DNA from: Conidiobolus incongruus B7586
Taxonomy: Eukaryota; Entomophthoromycota; Entomophthoromycetes; Entomophthorales; Conidiobolaceae
DNA length: 21,784 nt
Direction of reading: 5' to 3'
Assembly (NCBI GenBank): GCA_000697335.1
Contig: JNEM01011528.1
Span: 1 to 21,784 of the forward strand
The notes under the pieces are model-generated. The model saw nothing but the letters and a program-made list of their open reading frames with translations, was not told the origin of the DNA and did no database searches. Each line of letters begins with the position of its first letter. The stretch's first letter is position 1. Of this stretch, positions 9,310 to 20,469 are shown piece after piece. A program made the position numbers and the translations under genes.

Positions 9310-11740
9310 AAATTGAAATAATACTGAAAATTTAGATTCTCTAGATTCAATAAAAATCAATATTAATAACTTAAAAATTTCATTTTAATCCATTTTGTTA
9401 GATAATATGAATTGAAAACTTTTATTCAATGTAGATAAGTATAAAACTAAATAAAATTAATTTACATTTTCTTATCAATAATTTTGAATTTCTCAATTAA
9501 CATCAAATTTAAAGTCAGTCAAACTTTTATTTCACAATATTTTCTTTGAGTCAATTAATAAATTTTGCAAAATTTATTAATATTATTAACATCAATTATT
9601 GTACATTTGATATTTTTTGATATTCTAATTTGTGAGATATCAAAATATAATATTAATTAAAATCCAAAGATATATTGAATGCATTTGTTCAATTATTAGG
9701 TTATTGATTATTTTTTTGTAAAAATACTTATAAATATATATACCTTTATTTGTGTATATATTTCTACATTATTTGTAATCTTTAATTTTACTTTGATCAG
9801 TGGAACAAAGCCAATAATGTTGAGTAGTTCTCAAAATAATACAATTCAGCTTATATAATATGATATTATTAACTTTCTCAATTTAGTACTTAACAGGATA
9901 AATCAATAATTTACTTAAAACTTGAAGCTAATTATTGTATTTAGTACTGTTTTTCAAATATGTTACTATCAAAATTCATTATATATAATGCTACTAATAT
10001 CTGATTTATTTTAATATCATCATTACACTAAAAGAAATCAATTTTATCGTTCAATTGGTGTGAATGAGTTCCAATATTATTAATCATTATAAAATAATGA
10101 TTAAAATTGATCAAGAGAACAGTCATTGGATAGTTAAAAATTAATTGAATTTAATATTGAATTATCCTATGACTATATCAAACTCATAATATTACTAATA
10201 TTTGTTACTATTACTTAATTGAAGAACCTTTATTCAAATTTAAATAAATATTAATGATTTAACAAAATGATTGAAGGATTAATGAACTATCATATTAACA
10301 AAGAATTAATTTTAAACAAGTACATTTCAAATAAAAGATTTAGCACAAACCAACAATCATCTAATATAAATTCATATTATTTTTGAAATAATACTATTGT
10401 GTTTGTATGTTGCACATATTAAATCAATTTTTATATAAAATAATATAGCATAATAATGATTTTTATAGCTTAAAACAATACTCGTTGATTAAATCATAGT
10501 TGATCAATTAAAACATCATTCTTTGATAAACTACAATTCAACTAATAAAGCATGTTAAAATATTGAATTATGGTTATACAATAACATTAACATTATAATA
10601 TTTTTATAGTATCCTATTTGTGTTGTAAACAAATTATTAATTATTTAATGATAAAAGCAATTTATAAAACCTGTGCTCTGAAAAATTACCAATTATCAAA
10701 AGATTCAATAAATTATAATTTGTCAACAAAGCATTTAAACTTGATAACTTTTATAAAGAGTTAATATATATCAATATTTTGATACTTGTTAATATTACCA
10801 GTTAATTGTAATTTTCAACAAATAACTGATACTACCAAGATTTCAAAATTACATAATCCAATTTGAAATCGATAGTTAGAATAATTCATTGGTATTCACA
10901 AATTGTTTATCATTTTAATATTAAAGATCATTCGATTCAAGATTAATTTAATATCAGAATGAGTGACTGCATGCTAATTAAAGAATAATAAAAATCCTTG
11001 TTTTATTAATTTTTGAAATGGTTCTTTTATGTATTTTCAAGAATGATTCAAATCAACTGATTAAATATAAAAATTATAATTGATTTGACCTTTATAGATT
11101 AGGTGATATCACATTATTGAGTATAAATGAATGTTTTTTTGGTATTCTTGTCATTATTTGATTAGTTGATTTCTTCAAATTATTTTTCTCATGTATTCCC
11201 TTTTTTCAATTTATCCATTTTTTTAATGCTAATAGTTCCATTTAATTTTGTAATTATTCATATTTGTTAAAATTTTCCCTGTTACAAAAATTTTAATAAA
11301 TCATTTATTTTTATCACTAGGTTTTTTAAACTTATCTCTAAATGTTAACTCCACAATTTTATATTTGCAATTGGTATAATATTTATAATGCATTTTATAT
11401 CAATAAATTATTCAATTATTCAATTATTGTTCATCGTGATAAGAAAATATCTGAATAAGATCATTGTTACACTTTATATACCTAATAAGGCAATGCCAAC
11501 AAATCATAACTAGATCAAGTATAACTTTGATAAAAATATCAAATTATTTAACAGTAATTTGAAATTTACCCATAATCAATTAATCATTGGCCCCTAAATT
11601 AATATAAATACATATCCAGTCACCTAAAATTCTCAACCCTTAAATTTTTTATCAATAATATTAATTTTAATATTGTGATTAAAAATCTCTATAGTATCTA
11701 TAAGAAAGCGCTTTTATATTCAATAGCTATTTAAATATTA
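9310..11740. other. Long AT-rich gene-free region
   Basis: No coding exon, tRNA or clear mobile element could be supported in these 2.4 kb. Many short direct and inverted AT repeats occur, as expected from composition. A TATAAATA at about 11603-11610 lies roughly 130 bases before the DIS3L2-like ATG at 11741 and may be its TATA box. The rest may be heterochromatic or structural spacer or old, unrecognisable mobile-element DNA. Confidence 0.45.
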
Positions 11741-14700
11741 ATGAGTATTGCTCCAATTGTGGACGTATTCGATATTCTTGAAGAAGTTCAACCTTCTATA
11801 ACTTTCACTCAAAAGAAGTCGAATTCTGATAAATACAAATCAAAGCTATCTAATTCTCAAGTTAAGTCCAGTAATATCGAGTATAGCAGTCTGTCATCTT
11901 CAGAAATACTACATAATGGTTTGAAGTTTAATGAACTGAAACGTCAAATTAATATGAAATTAGATGAGGATGCTAAAAGTAAGGAAATTGGTAATGTTAA
12001 TATACCTCAAGCTACCAAGCCAATTTCCATAAAACCAGCTCTTCAGTCTAGAAATTCCAAGCCTGTCATTATGTCTGACGTTGGTCTCTTCACAGCAGAA
12101 ACCGCCCCCAAGCAGTTCTCTACTCGCCAAGTTTCTACAAAGAGCACTCCCTCTCAGAACGCTAAGCCCGCTCAAATTTCTGACAGTGGTTCCATTATTG
12201 CAGAATCTATCCCTGAACAGAAGCCAACTTCCCAAACTTCTACAAAAAACTATTTAGTTGTAAATGGAGAGCCTGCTGAAGTAGTTGACGTTGGTTTAGT
12301 AGTTGAAGAAACCTTACCCAACAATTCATCAACTTCTAAGAATTCCAAGAACAAAAAGAATAAGAGTAAAGTGGATTTGGCACCCGCGAATCAGAGTGAG
12401 TCTTTCATCAAGTTTGTTCCTGTTCAGGAGCCCGAATTATCTGTTACCAAATTAAGAGGTAAATTTAATAACCTGTTCATTGATATTCGATATTGATAAG
12501 TTGTATTAGAAGTTATTGATTTTAGAGCAATTAATTCATTTACAGCTAAGGAAACAGAAGTCAAAAAAAATGCTAAATTTGAAATTACTCCAATCAATAA
12601 CATTGTTCAAGGTATTGAACAATCTGACAGAGTGACTCATAGTACCTCTTCAAATATTGATAATGACGCCATTGCCAAGAAAAGAGAAAGGAGAAAAAAG
12701 CAAAGACAAAGAGCTAAAGCTAAAAAAGCCGAAGCTAAAGCACAAGCGCAAGCACAAGCACAAGTTCAACCTAAAGCGGATCAGGTTACTAATATTCGGT
12801 ATAATATATTATATTAAAACTCAATACTTTGAATAGGCTGAAACCGCTCAAAAAGAAAAACCATCGAAGGAAATTAAGAAGAAAAAAACTAAAGTACTAT
12901 ATGACGATTATTTAGATAAATCTGTGGTTGAAAATCAGCTTAAAAAGGGAGAGCTGATTTCCGGCGAGTTCCGTGTAAATCCCAACTCTCGCATGGAAGG
13001 CTACGTGACCCCATCCTCTGGCCAGCATGATCGTGATATTTTCATTCCAGGCTCCAAAAACCAAAACAGAGCTCTCCATGGCGACATGGTGGCTGTTCAG
13101 CTATTTGAAAAAGATCAAGGTTACGAATATGTCAAGAAAGTATGTAGCAATAATTTTGCTGAATCTATTATCAAGAAAGGCTATCGCGTAGGTAAAGTTG
13201 TAAGAATTATAAACAGTGTTAAAGAATCTTCCTTCATTGGTACTTTGAGATTAAGCGAAACGAAACAGTCTAAGAGTAAGAATGGCAATAAGGAATCTGA
13301 ACCTATCGATCCCACCAAATGCTCAAATTTCTTATTTGTCCCTGCAAATTCCCGTTTTCCTTTATTCATCATTCCCAAGCATCAAATTCCACCTCAATTC
13401 ATCATCAATTGGGAGCTTTACACTGATAGGGTGTTCGAAGCCAAAATTACCTATTGGACTCAACTGCAAAAGAATCCCATTGGGCAAGTTATCTGCTGTC
13501 TCGGTCCTGTGGGTGAGCTCAAATCCACAAGTAAAAACATTCTCGTAGATAATACCATCACCGATATGCCTTTCACACACAAGGTTATGAAAGATTTGCA
13601 GTCTAGGCTTCCTTTCAAGATCACCAAGGATATTATTAGAAAGAGATTGGATTTGAGAAACGAGTGTATCTTTACAATCGATCCAGAAACTGCTAGAGAT
13701 TTAGACGATGCTGTTTCTATCGAAAAATTAGACAATGGTAATTTTAAGGTTGGAGTCCATATTGCTGATGTTTCTCACTTTGTTCAACCTGGAACTAACC
13801 TTGACCAAGAAGCACTTAATCGTGGCTCTTCTACATATTTGGTAGATCGTGTCATCCCTATGCTTCCAGAAATTTTATCCCAAGATCTCTGCTCTCTCAA
13901 TCCAGGAGTTGATCGCTTGACTTTCTCAGTGCTCTGGGAATTAGATCTCGAGGGCAATCGCATCTCCACCTCGTTTTCTAAGTCTGTCATCAAATCATGC
14001 TGCAAAATGGCATATGAAAATGCCCAAGAAGTCATTGAAGGCAGGCCACTTCCTTCCAAATTACAAATCTATGGAAATCATTCTGTAGCCAAGATTGAAC
14101 AAAACATCAAATATCTGTTCCAACTCTCTCAAAAGATGAGAAAACGAAGATTTGATACCGGTGCCATCACTCTTAATAAGTTTAAACTTTTTTTCACCCT
14201 GGACGAAGATGGATTCCCAGCGTCTTTCCGTACATATCAAGGCAAAGAGAGTAATAAGCTCATTGAAGAGTTTATGTTATTGGCTAATATGTCAGTAGCT
14301 GAAAAGATTTACGAGATGTACCCCTCGGTAGCCATGATGCGATGCCATCCTAAACCCAAACCAGATCGTCTTCAATTATTCGCCAACTACTGCGAACGAT
14401 ATGGCTTGGACTTTGATGGCACTAGTTCCCTAAGTCTCAGAAACTTCCTTGAAACCATATCTGACCCAATCGAAAAGATTTGTGTCGAAAATCTTGCTAT
14501 TAAAACCTTTATGCAGCGCGCCAAATATATCTGCAACTCGGAAGATGACGATCCCGAAATTCTTCGCCATTATGCACTCAATGTTGACCATTATACTCAC
14601 TTCACTTCACCCATTCGAAGGTATCCCGATATCGTTGTGCATCGCCAGCTGATGTCCATTTTAAGCGGAAACAAAGAATTCTATCATGGTGCTAACAAAA

Positions 14701-15317
14701 TCAAGATGGAGGATATTGCTTTCAAGTGTAATGTCGCTAAACAGAGGGCTAGATCCTCTCAGGAACAGAATTCAGACCTTTATTTGGCACACTATTTGAA
14801 TAAGATCATTACTGAAACTAATCGTCCTGTCTCCACTACTGGATATATTTTCCTTTTGGACGATACTTGCTTCCACGTAGTTATCCCCGAATATGGGCTT
14901 GAAGAAATGTTCAAATTTGAAAACGATTTCAACTATTCAGTCTTAGAATCTCATCCCACCAAGCTTACCTTCTGGGTCAAAGCCGAACTTGATTTCGTTA
15001 AGAACAAGCCGATAATCTCTCAAGATGCATCAACTACACCCTTTGATAGTCAAATCGAAGACAACAGTGGTGTGTCTACACCAACTACCCCAGTTTCCCA
15101 ATCCTCCAAGAAGAAATCCAAGAATGGACCCCGCGTCGTTTGCAATGGTGAGGCAATGTCTATCGAAGCACTTGCCAAGCTCCAGGCCGAAGGCAAGAAG
15201 TTTACACCTACAACTATCAGGCTATTCCAGCCAGTCCCTATCCTCTTAACTGTATCCATGCACCATATCATCCCCAAGATCCATATCCGCTTGGATGATA
15301 TTCCTGCTGATCATTAA
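11741..15317 (+). CDS. DIS3L2-family 3'-5' exoribonuclease (RNase II/RNB type)
   Basis: The product is a predicted 1145-residue cytoplasmic exoribonuclease that degrades RNA processively from the 3' end; in animals and fission yeast DIS3L2 prefers uridylated RNA and acts outside the exosome. Exons are 11741-12458, 12546-12784 and 12837-15317. ATG 11741 is the first after an in-frame TAA nine bases upstream. Residues 1-340 are a disordered extension with three 35-residue repeats (106-210), then a Lys/Arg-rich and Ala/Gln-rich stretch (about 283-318). A first cold-shock domain spans about 357-410 (DIFIPGSKNQNRALHGD), with a second at about 480-560. The RNB domain spans about 588-930: IDPETARDLDDA supplies the four metal-binding aspartates D601, D607, D609 and D610, and TSPIRRYPDIVVHR is at 909-922. 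An S1-like region follows (about 970-1050), then a Ser/Pro-rich insert and a conserved tail. There is no PIN domain, so it is not DIS3/Rrp44; the intact aspartates distinguish it from yeast Ssd1, which has lost them. It is longer than human DIS3L2 because of the extension. Exon 3 is more GC-balanced than its surroundings. Confidence 0.95.
12056..12370 (+). repeat. Three 105-bp in-frame coding repeats
   Basis: Three head-to-tail units (12056-12160, 12161-12265 and 12266-12370) encode 35 residues each in the N-terminal extension of the DIS3L2-like protein. The shared frame is roughly KPAxISDVGxIxAExxPEQ followed by a Ser/Thr/Lys-rich linker. The third unit is the most diverged and ends in a Lys-rich stretch. 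The length stays constant, which points to tandem duplication followed by divergence with the frame retained. Confidence 0.75.
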
Positions 15318-16058
15318 TCTAATTTGAATTTTTGTATATTCCTACTAGTTTTATCTTTTTTTATAGTAGCGAACATATTTTGAAAATTCAAATTCAATTC
15401 AATATTTCTATTAGTCATAATAAAATTATATTTATGATTTTTTTTTGAAAATTTTAATTATATTTTATATTAAACTGTAAACTGTTAGCTATTTTTGACC
15501 TAATTATATATGATAATATTTTATATTAGCTTAATATTATTAAATTTAATTGGCAACTATTTTTCAACTTATCCTCCCTTATCAACTCTTCTATACGACT
15601 CGCAACATAAGCTTTTGAATTCTATAGCTATCATATACATATTTTTTTCATTTCAAGCTCTTTTCATATGAGTGTTGAATTGCCTTGGTTGATCCCTTGT
15701 AAATAAAAACTAGTGTTATTAATGAAAAGTAATCTAGTTAACTTTAATATTTTGAACATTGCAATTTTGTACATAGGCTATTATAAGCTTACTAATAAAC
15801 AAAATTAACAAAATCATAATAATAAATATAAAATTAATATCAATTTAAAATTATTATAATGTTGGTATAATAGGGAAAAAAAATTTTAAAATTTTGTAAT
15901 ATAATCCTAATAATTTAACTGAATAAAAAATGAACAAATTTCAAATTTAAAAATTAAAAGTACATAAGTTATTTTGTTTTATTTGGTCCAATCAATATAT
16001 AATAATAAAACTGGTATAAAATAGAATAAAATAACAATATAGAAAGTATCAGAATGAA
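15318..16058. other. Spacer between convergent genes
   Basis: This is the 3' flank of the DIS3L2-like gene and of the minus-strand peptide gene ending at 16059. A slightly GC-richer patch at about 15570-15710 shows no open frame, tRNA fold or known motif. The remainder is AT-rich with homopolymer runs. Confidence 0.45.
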
Positions 16059-16196
16059 CTATTTAGCACTTCCAAGACCTGCAAGGCCTCCAAGAGCGTC
16101 GATAGGAACTACATCTAGAACTGATTCTGCACCGCTTAGAGGAGTGGGAGCACTTGCGACAAAGGCGACTAAGGCAGCAAATGTAAACAATTTCAT
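16059..16196 (-). CDS. Small secreted peptide precursor 1 (45 residues)
   Basis: I do not recognise this gene. It encodes 45 residues starting MKLFTFAALVAFVASAP, a typical short signal peptide with likely cleavage after the alanine at residue 16. About 29 residues would be secreted, small and hydrophobic, rich in Gly, Ala and Leu (GGLAGLG near the end), with no cysteine. The frame stays open further upstream, but the ATG at 16194-16196 is chosen because the signal peptide begins there, because it lines up with the ATG of the similar gene at 18102, and because a shared leader and promoter precede both. Both genes are on the minus strand and share the MKLF...SAP start. No export or cyclic-peptide tailoring genes lie nearby. 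It could be a host-interaction peptide, a cell-wall or structural peptide, or a pheromone-like product; nothing in the sequence decides between them. Confidence 0.6.
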   Translation of the reverse strand: MKLFTFAALVAFVASAPTPLSGAESVLDVVPIDALGGLAGLGSAK

Positions 16197-16257
16197 GATG
16201 ATTAGACAATTAATAATACAACAATATAATAGTTCAGCACTTAAATCGTTGGATAGT

Positions 16258-16320
16258 TTTATATAGTGAATCATTAGGACGATCTATTGATAGTTTCCAA
16301 ATCGGAGCTCAATAACGATT
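16258..16320 (-). promoter_or_regulatory. Promoter of secreted peptide 1, with elements shared with peptide 2
   Basis: On the minus strand, a TATATAAA box (plus-strand TTTATATA at 16258-16265) sits about 61 bases before the ATG. Upstream of it lie two blocks identical to those of the 18102 gene: GACGATCTAT (plus-strand 16278-16287) and AATAACGATT (16311-16320). The gap from TATA to the first block is 12 bases in both promoters, and the two blocks start 33 bases apart here and 32 there. A GAGCTC lies at 16305-16310. This layout suggests common regulation. Confidence 0.65.
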
Positions 16321-17901
16321 CACTAAAATTTATGGGGAAGTTGTTTAGTGAATTTCTTTTAAAGATTATCCCAATCAATAGAGTACTCAAGCATACCAAT
16401 TTTGTATTTATATGTTTATTTTTCGTTAATCAAATTATTCAATTATATTTAAATAATTAATATTAAATTTATAATTAATATAGTATTTTAGTTTTTTTTA
16501 ATATAATTAAAATGTAAAAAATTTTAAATATCTATAATTTAAAAAATAAATTATTCAAATTAAAAAACTCAATGAATTTATGAGTTGAAAAGGTCTATTT
16601 TTAGGATATCAAATATATATTATGGCTACCTACGAATTCAAATACTTAATCTCATACTCAATTGAAAAAATATATTTAATAAAAACTAAATATTATCTTT
16701 TAATTATAAATTACACTTTGAATTTTTATTTCATATTAAAATCGATTCAAATTAATGGTATTATATCCGAATTCAATTTCTTTTCGGTCAAATATTAGAA
16801 TTCAGATATACTATAATTAATTACTTAACTATATTTATTTGGTTAAAATAGAGCATATATTATAATCGATTACATTGTATTAGAAACATATTTATATCTA
16901 AATTGTATTATCATTATTTTTAAAATGTATGGACTTAAATGTATACAACCAACTTGAAATGACTGTAAACAAATATTTTCAAACCATATATTTTGCAATG
17001 GAGAGAGTTTTCAAATAAATCGTTTAGCAACTATATGATTGACGGATTTATTATTATACTACTATCACATAGAACAAATATTAATTTATATCAGCTAAAA
17101 TATTGGAATTAGTGATTCTTTTTTCCATCCATATTCTCAGTTTCACTCATATTTAAACCTAGACTTATAGATGTTGATAAACTCATATGACAATTCAAAA
17201 GTGAAAGCAAAATCCAATTAAATATACTTTTTTATTGTAAAAAACACCATATTCTTTCAATTACCTATTTACTTATATTGATTACTAATAATCCTTGAAA
17301 CAACAAAACGCATCATTAAAATAATCGTTTATGTAAAAAGGATATATTTTAATTCCAAATGTGAATATATTGTGTCATTTTAATTTTATAAATATATGTA
17401 ATGTACTTGAAATTAAAATTCAAAAGTGCTATTTGATTGATACTCTGAGATAACTGACCAAAATATTTTTCTGTAAATTAAGTATTACAATTCTTTGTAA
17501 TATGTTATATAGATAATTGAAATCAGATTAACTTGATGTATGTAAATAGTTAAAAAATATAGACGAACGGGTTAATTACAAATATTTTATATTTGCTTGT
17601 CTATTAATTCATTTTAACCTAATGCTTGCCTTGATAGAATATAAAATTTATCAAAAATGTGAAAATTCAAGATATTTGTTAATTAATTCACTTGTGTTAA
17701 CTATATTAAAAAATTAAATTTCAACCATAACTTTTCTAATTCATAAAGTTTTGTGAAATTAAGAATATTTCATATATTTTAAAGGTTTATACATTATGAT
17801 ATAGATAATAATGGATCAATTTATTCAAATTATCAATTCTAATATTGATTGAAAATTGTCCAAATAAATAAAATTGATGGAGAAGAAATCCTAGGGAACT
17901 A
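16321..17901. other. AT-rich spacer between the peptide genes
   Basis: The first 40 bases still resemble the corresponding promoter flank of the second peptide gene. Beyond that no gene, RNA or recognisable repeat was found on either strand. Confidence 0.45.
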
Positions 17902-18102
17902 TTAAGGACTAGCACCAGGAATAATACCAGAAGTATTAGGAACGCCAGGAAGTGGATTTGGGAGTGCCTTACAAATTATTCCACCAACAAGAGCCAACAA
18001 TGAACCAACTATACAATCACTATTATCGTCAGAACCGCCATCATTTTTAGCAGGTGCACTTGAAACGGCAGCAACTAAAACGACAATCTTAAACAATTTC
18101 AT
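17902..18102 (-). CDS. Small secreted peptide precursor 2 (66 residues)
   Basis: I do not recognise this gene. The 66-residue product begins MKLFKIVVLVAAVSSAP, a signal peptide with likely cleavage after the alanine at residue 16. The mature part of about 50 residues has three zones: an acidic Asp/Ser/Gly stretch (21-29), a hydrophobic GSLLALVGG core flanked by Cys30 and Cys44, which could form one disulfide, and a Pro/Gly-rich tail. The signal peptide resembles that of the 16196 gene in protein and DNA, and the roughly 25 bases before each ATG are also alike. Spacing between the two genes is about 1.7 kb. The mature parts are not alike, so they may be fast-evolving relatives or unrelated cores under one leader and promoter. 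A single exon is assumed. Confidence 0.6.
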   Translation of the reverse strand: MKLFKIVVLVAAVSSAPAKNDGGSDDNSDCIVGSLLALVGGIICKALPNPLPGVPNTSGIIPGASP

Positions 18103-18156
18103 AATGATTCAGCAATTGATAAATTAAAAAATAAAATAATAATTTCATATTGGGAT

Positions 18157-18229
18157 ACCGAGCTCGGTTTATATAGTGAAATAAATTGACGATCTATCAG
18201 CATTCTTCATATTGAATTCAATAACGATT
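18157..18229 (-). promoter_or_regulatory. Promoter of secreted peptide 2, with palindrome and shared elements
   Basis: The TATATAAA box on the minus strand (plus-strand TTTATATA at 18168-18175) lies about 65 bases before the ATG. GACGATCTAT (18188-18197) and AATAACGATT (18220-18229) match the promoter of the 16196 gene in sequence and spacing. Just downstream of the TATA box in the direction of transcription is a perfect 12-bp palindrome, ACCGAGCTCGGT (18157-18168). The other promoter carries the GAGCTC core further upstream instead. Confidence 0.65.
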
Positions 18230-20109
18230 AACAATTCAAATATGGAGACTTTCAAAATTTTAATTGATTTTCTCGGAGAAATAATAATTGTTGGGATATT
18301 CCTAATTCGCCATGGAGATTTAGTGGGGAATTTTTAAACTTTAATTGTTTAATTGATTGGAATATAATTTGATTTTGCCTTGGACTAACTTGCCCAAAGG
18401 ATCAAAGCCAATTCGAGCATTGTTCAATCGATAATTCAATATTGATTAAATATTGCGAGTATTTAACCAAACACAAATATAGCATCAATGCACTTAAAAA
18501 TCACCCAAATTATCAATTTATATTATTAGTAAATTGGAAAATCGACTTTAAAGATAAATTTAATTCTGAAAAATTTATTCAGCCCTTAAATGGAGACTTA
18601 AACATATTTTAAATTTTTATCAATTTTTCAATTGATAATATACTTAAATTTTAATATTTATAACTGTAATTTTTCAGTTCTATTCTTAGTACTAACTCAA
18701 AACATCAAATAAATTGAATTTTATTTCATAATGTATCAAGAACCTACTCCCTACTACATATATAATTACAATTAAATTATTCATTGTATACTCTATATAT
18801 ATATTAATCCGAATTAGATGTTGATATTCATATCTATAATTTACAGATCCTTCATTTTATACCAGTTTTATATTATAAAATATCTTGAATAGTTTTAATT
18901 GATATTATATGTTTCATTCAAAATATAAACATATATTAAAATAGTATATAGTTTCTCTTAATAAACTCTAAACTTTTCAAGTAGTGCTACCATTAGTACT
19001 AAAATGATAACTATTTTCAATATGTATCAGACTGAATTAGATATGGCAAGTAAATATATCTATGGGATATCTTTCTTAAAGTGCTAACAATGTATAGCCT
19101 TTCAATGTCAATTAAATAAATGATCAAAATATTATATTATATTATATGTTAATATTCAATTACTATTATTGATATTGTGATGTATTTTCTATATTACATT
19201 AATTTTCAATTATATTAAAATTTTATGAAAGATTATTGATGTAAAATAAATTAATGAAATATATGCTCATCTAAAATATTACCATTAAATTCTTTAATAT
19301 TCATTTATATGATATACTTTGAAGTTGAAAATATGATTGATTAAGATTGGTATATTGAATTATTGATATTTAATTATACAAATTGAAATTTATATTTAAC
19401 AATTTTTATCATCGATCTTAATTATGTAAGGATATATAAAGTATTTGAAGTTTATCAGTTATTATAAAATTTAAACTGTAACCTTTAATCAATTGATTAA
19501 AATATCGTATATTTTATATTATCTTCTTAAATCAATTGATATTCATCAAAGTTTGATTATAATCAAATTTCAATTTAAGTAATTGTACTCAACTCAATGT
19601 GTGCTTTTCACAAATTATTTCATGGTTACTAATTACTATTTATATATATCATTAGTAATATAATACCACGAAGACAATAAATTATACTAAATAGTTAAAT
19701 AATTATGTAAAAAAAATAAATATGATTTATTATTAAAAATCAATTAATTTTAAATATTTTAATATGAAAATTTTGTTTGAATTTTCAGTTATAAATAGAG
19801 AAATTATAAATAATCATTTAAGTTAAATTTATTAAAAAATATCAGTGATTTTTTAAAAATATAATAGTGATAAATTCAATTAATTTATTTTAGTTTAAAA
19901 CATTTAATCAGTAAATTATTAAAAATACATTAAATATTTTGATATTATTCAAGATAATATATTTTTAGTATAATATTAATTGTTAAATTATTTCAAGATG
20001 TATTTGGCTATATAATTTTTTAAAAAATATTATTTATTTCCAGTAAACAATATATAAGTTAAAATTTTTTAATTAATTATATTTTGATATAAAGCAAAAT
20101 ATATGAATA
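18230..20109. other. AT-rich gene-free region
   Basis: No supported gene lies here. Features of note are an AT palindrome TTTAATCAATTGATTAAA at 19484-19501, with a related AATCAATTGAT about 30 bases further on, a TATTA run near 19128-19147, and a slightly GC-richer patch at about 18375-18430 with no open frame of interest. Otherwise it is simple AT-rich spacer. Confidence 0.45.
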
Positions 20110-20469
20110 TTACATAATGTCTTACGCTGTATAAATTCTTAAATGGAGTAGCATCAGATTATGTTGATATCTCCAAAGATTTTGTTTGGTATTAACTTTG
20201 GCTAGTGTTGCATTTCAAAATTACCCGTACGTCTCAAATAGATAGTTAAGGCAATGCTATTTGTTAGATGTATCATTCACTGAATCAACTAAAATAATTT
20301 ACTATCAACCATCCTATTATAAACCACAACAGCTAGTTAAAATAACTTGAATGTATTTGCTTTAACAAAAAAATTTTAAGGTTAAATAAAAATTTGAGAG
20401 TAGTTAGAACATTTGAGTTATAATTATCATCCAATTCATTTTCTTAAATATTATAACTAATCAATATGA
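20110..20469. other. GC-richer segment adjoining the right repeat arm
   Basis: The composition changes from the AT-rich spacer to more balanced DNA at about 20110, without a gene that can be named. Because it runs straight into the right arm of the inverted repeat, it may be further internal sequence of the same decayed mobile element, present on this side only. The family is unknown. Confidence 0.35.

Noticed and set aside
12632-12817. Separate short gene starting within the RNase upstream region
   Set aside because: It is exon 2 of the RNase gene: GT-AG junctions at 12459-12545 and 12785-12836 join it in frame to both neighbours.
13181-15277. Several 65-91 codon open stretches on both strands inside the RNase gene
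   Set aside because: All overlap the long conserved RNase frame and have no recognisable content of their own.
11741-15317. Assignment as DIS3/Rrp44 exosome nuclease
   Set aside because: There is no PIN domain or CR3 Cys motif at the N-terminus, and the RNB blocks match DIS3L2 (DPETARDLDDA) better.
16054-16266. Plus-strand open stretch of 70 codons over peptide gene 1
   Set aside because: It is the mirror of the signal-peptide gene; the minus strand has the signal peptide, the leader and the promoter, while the plus-strand product has no features.
19484-19501. AT palindrome as a regulatory operator
   Set aside because: Self-complementary AT strings are common by chance in this composition and no gene lies near it.
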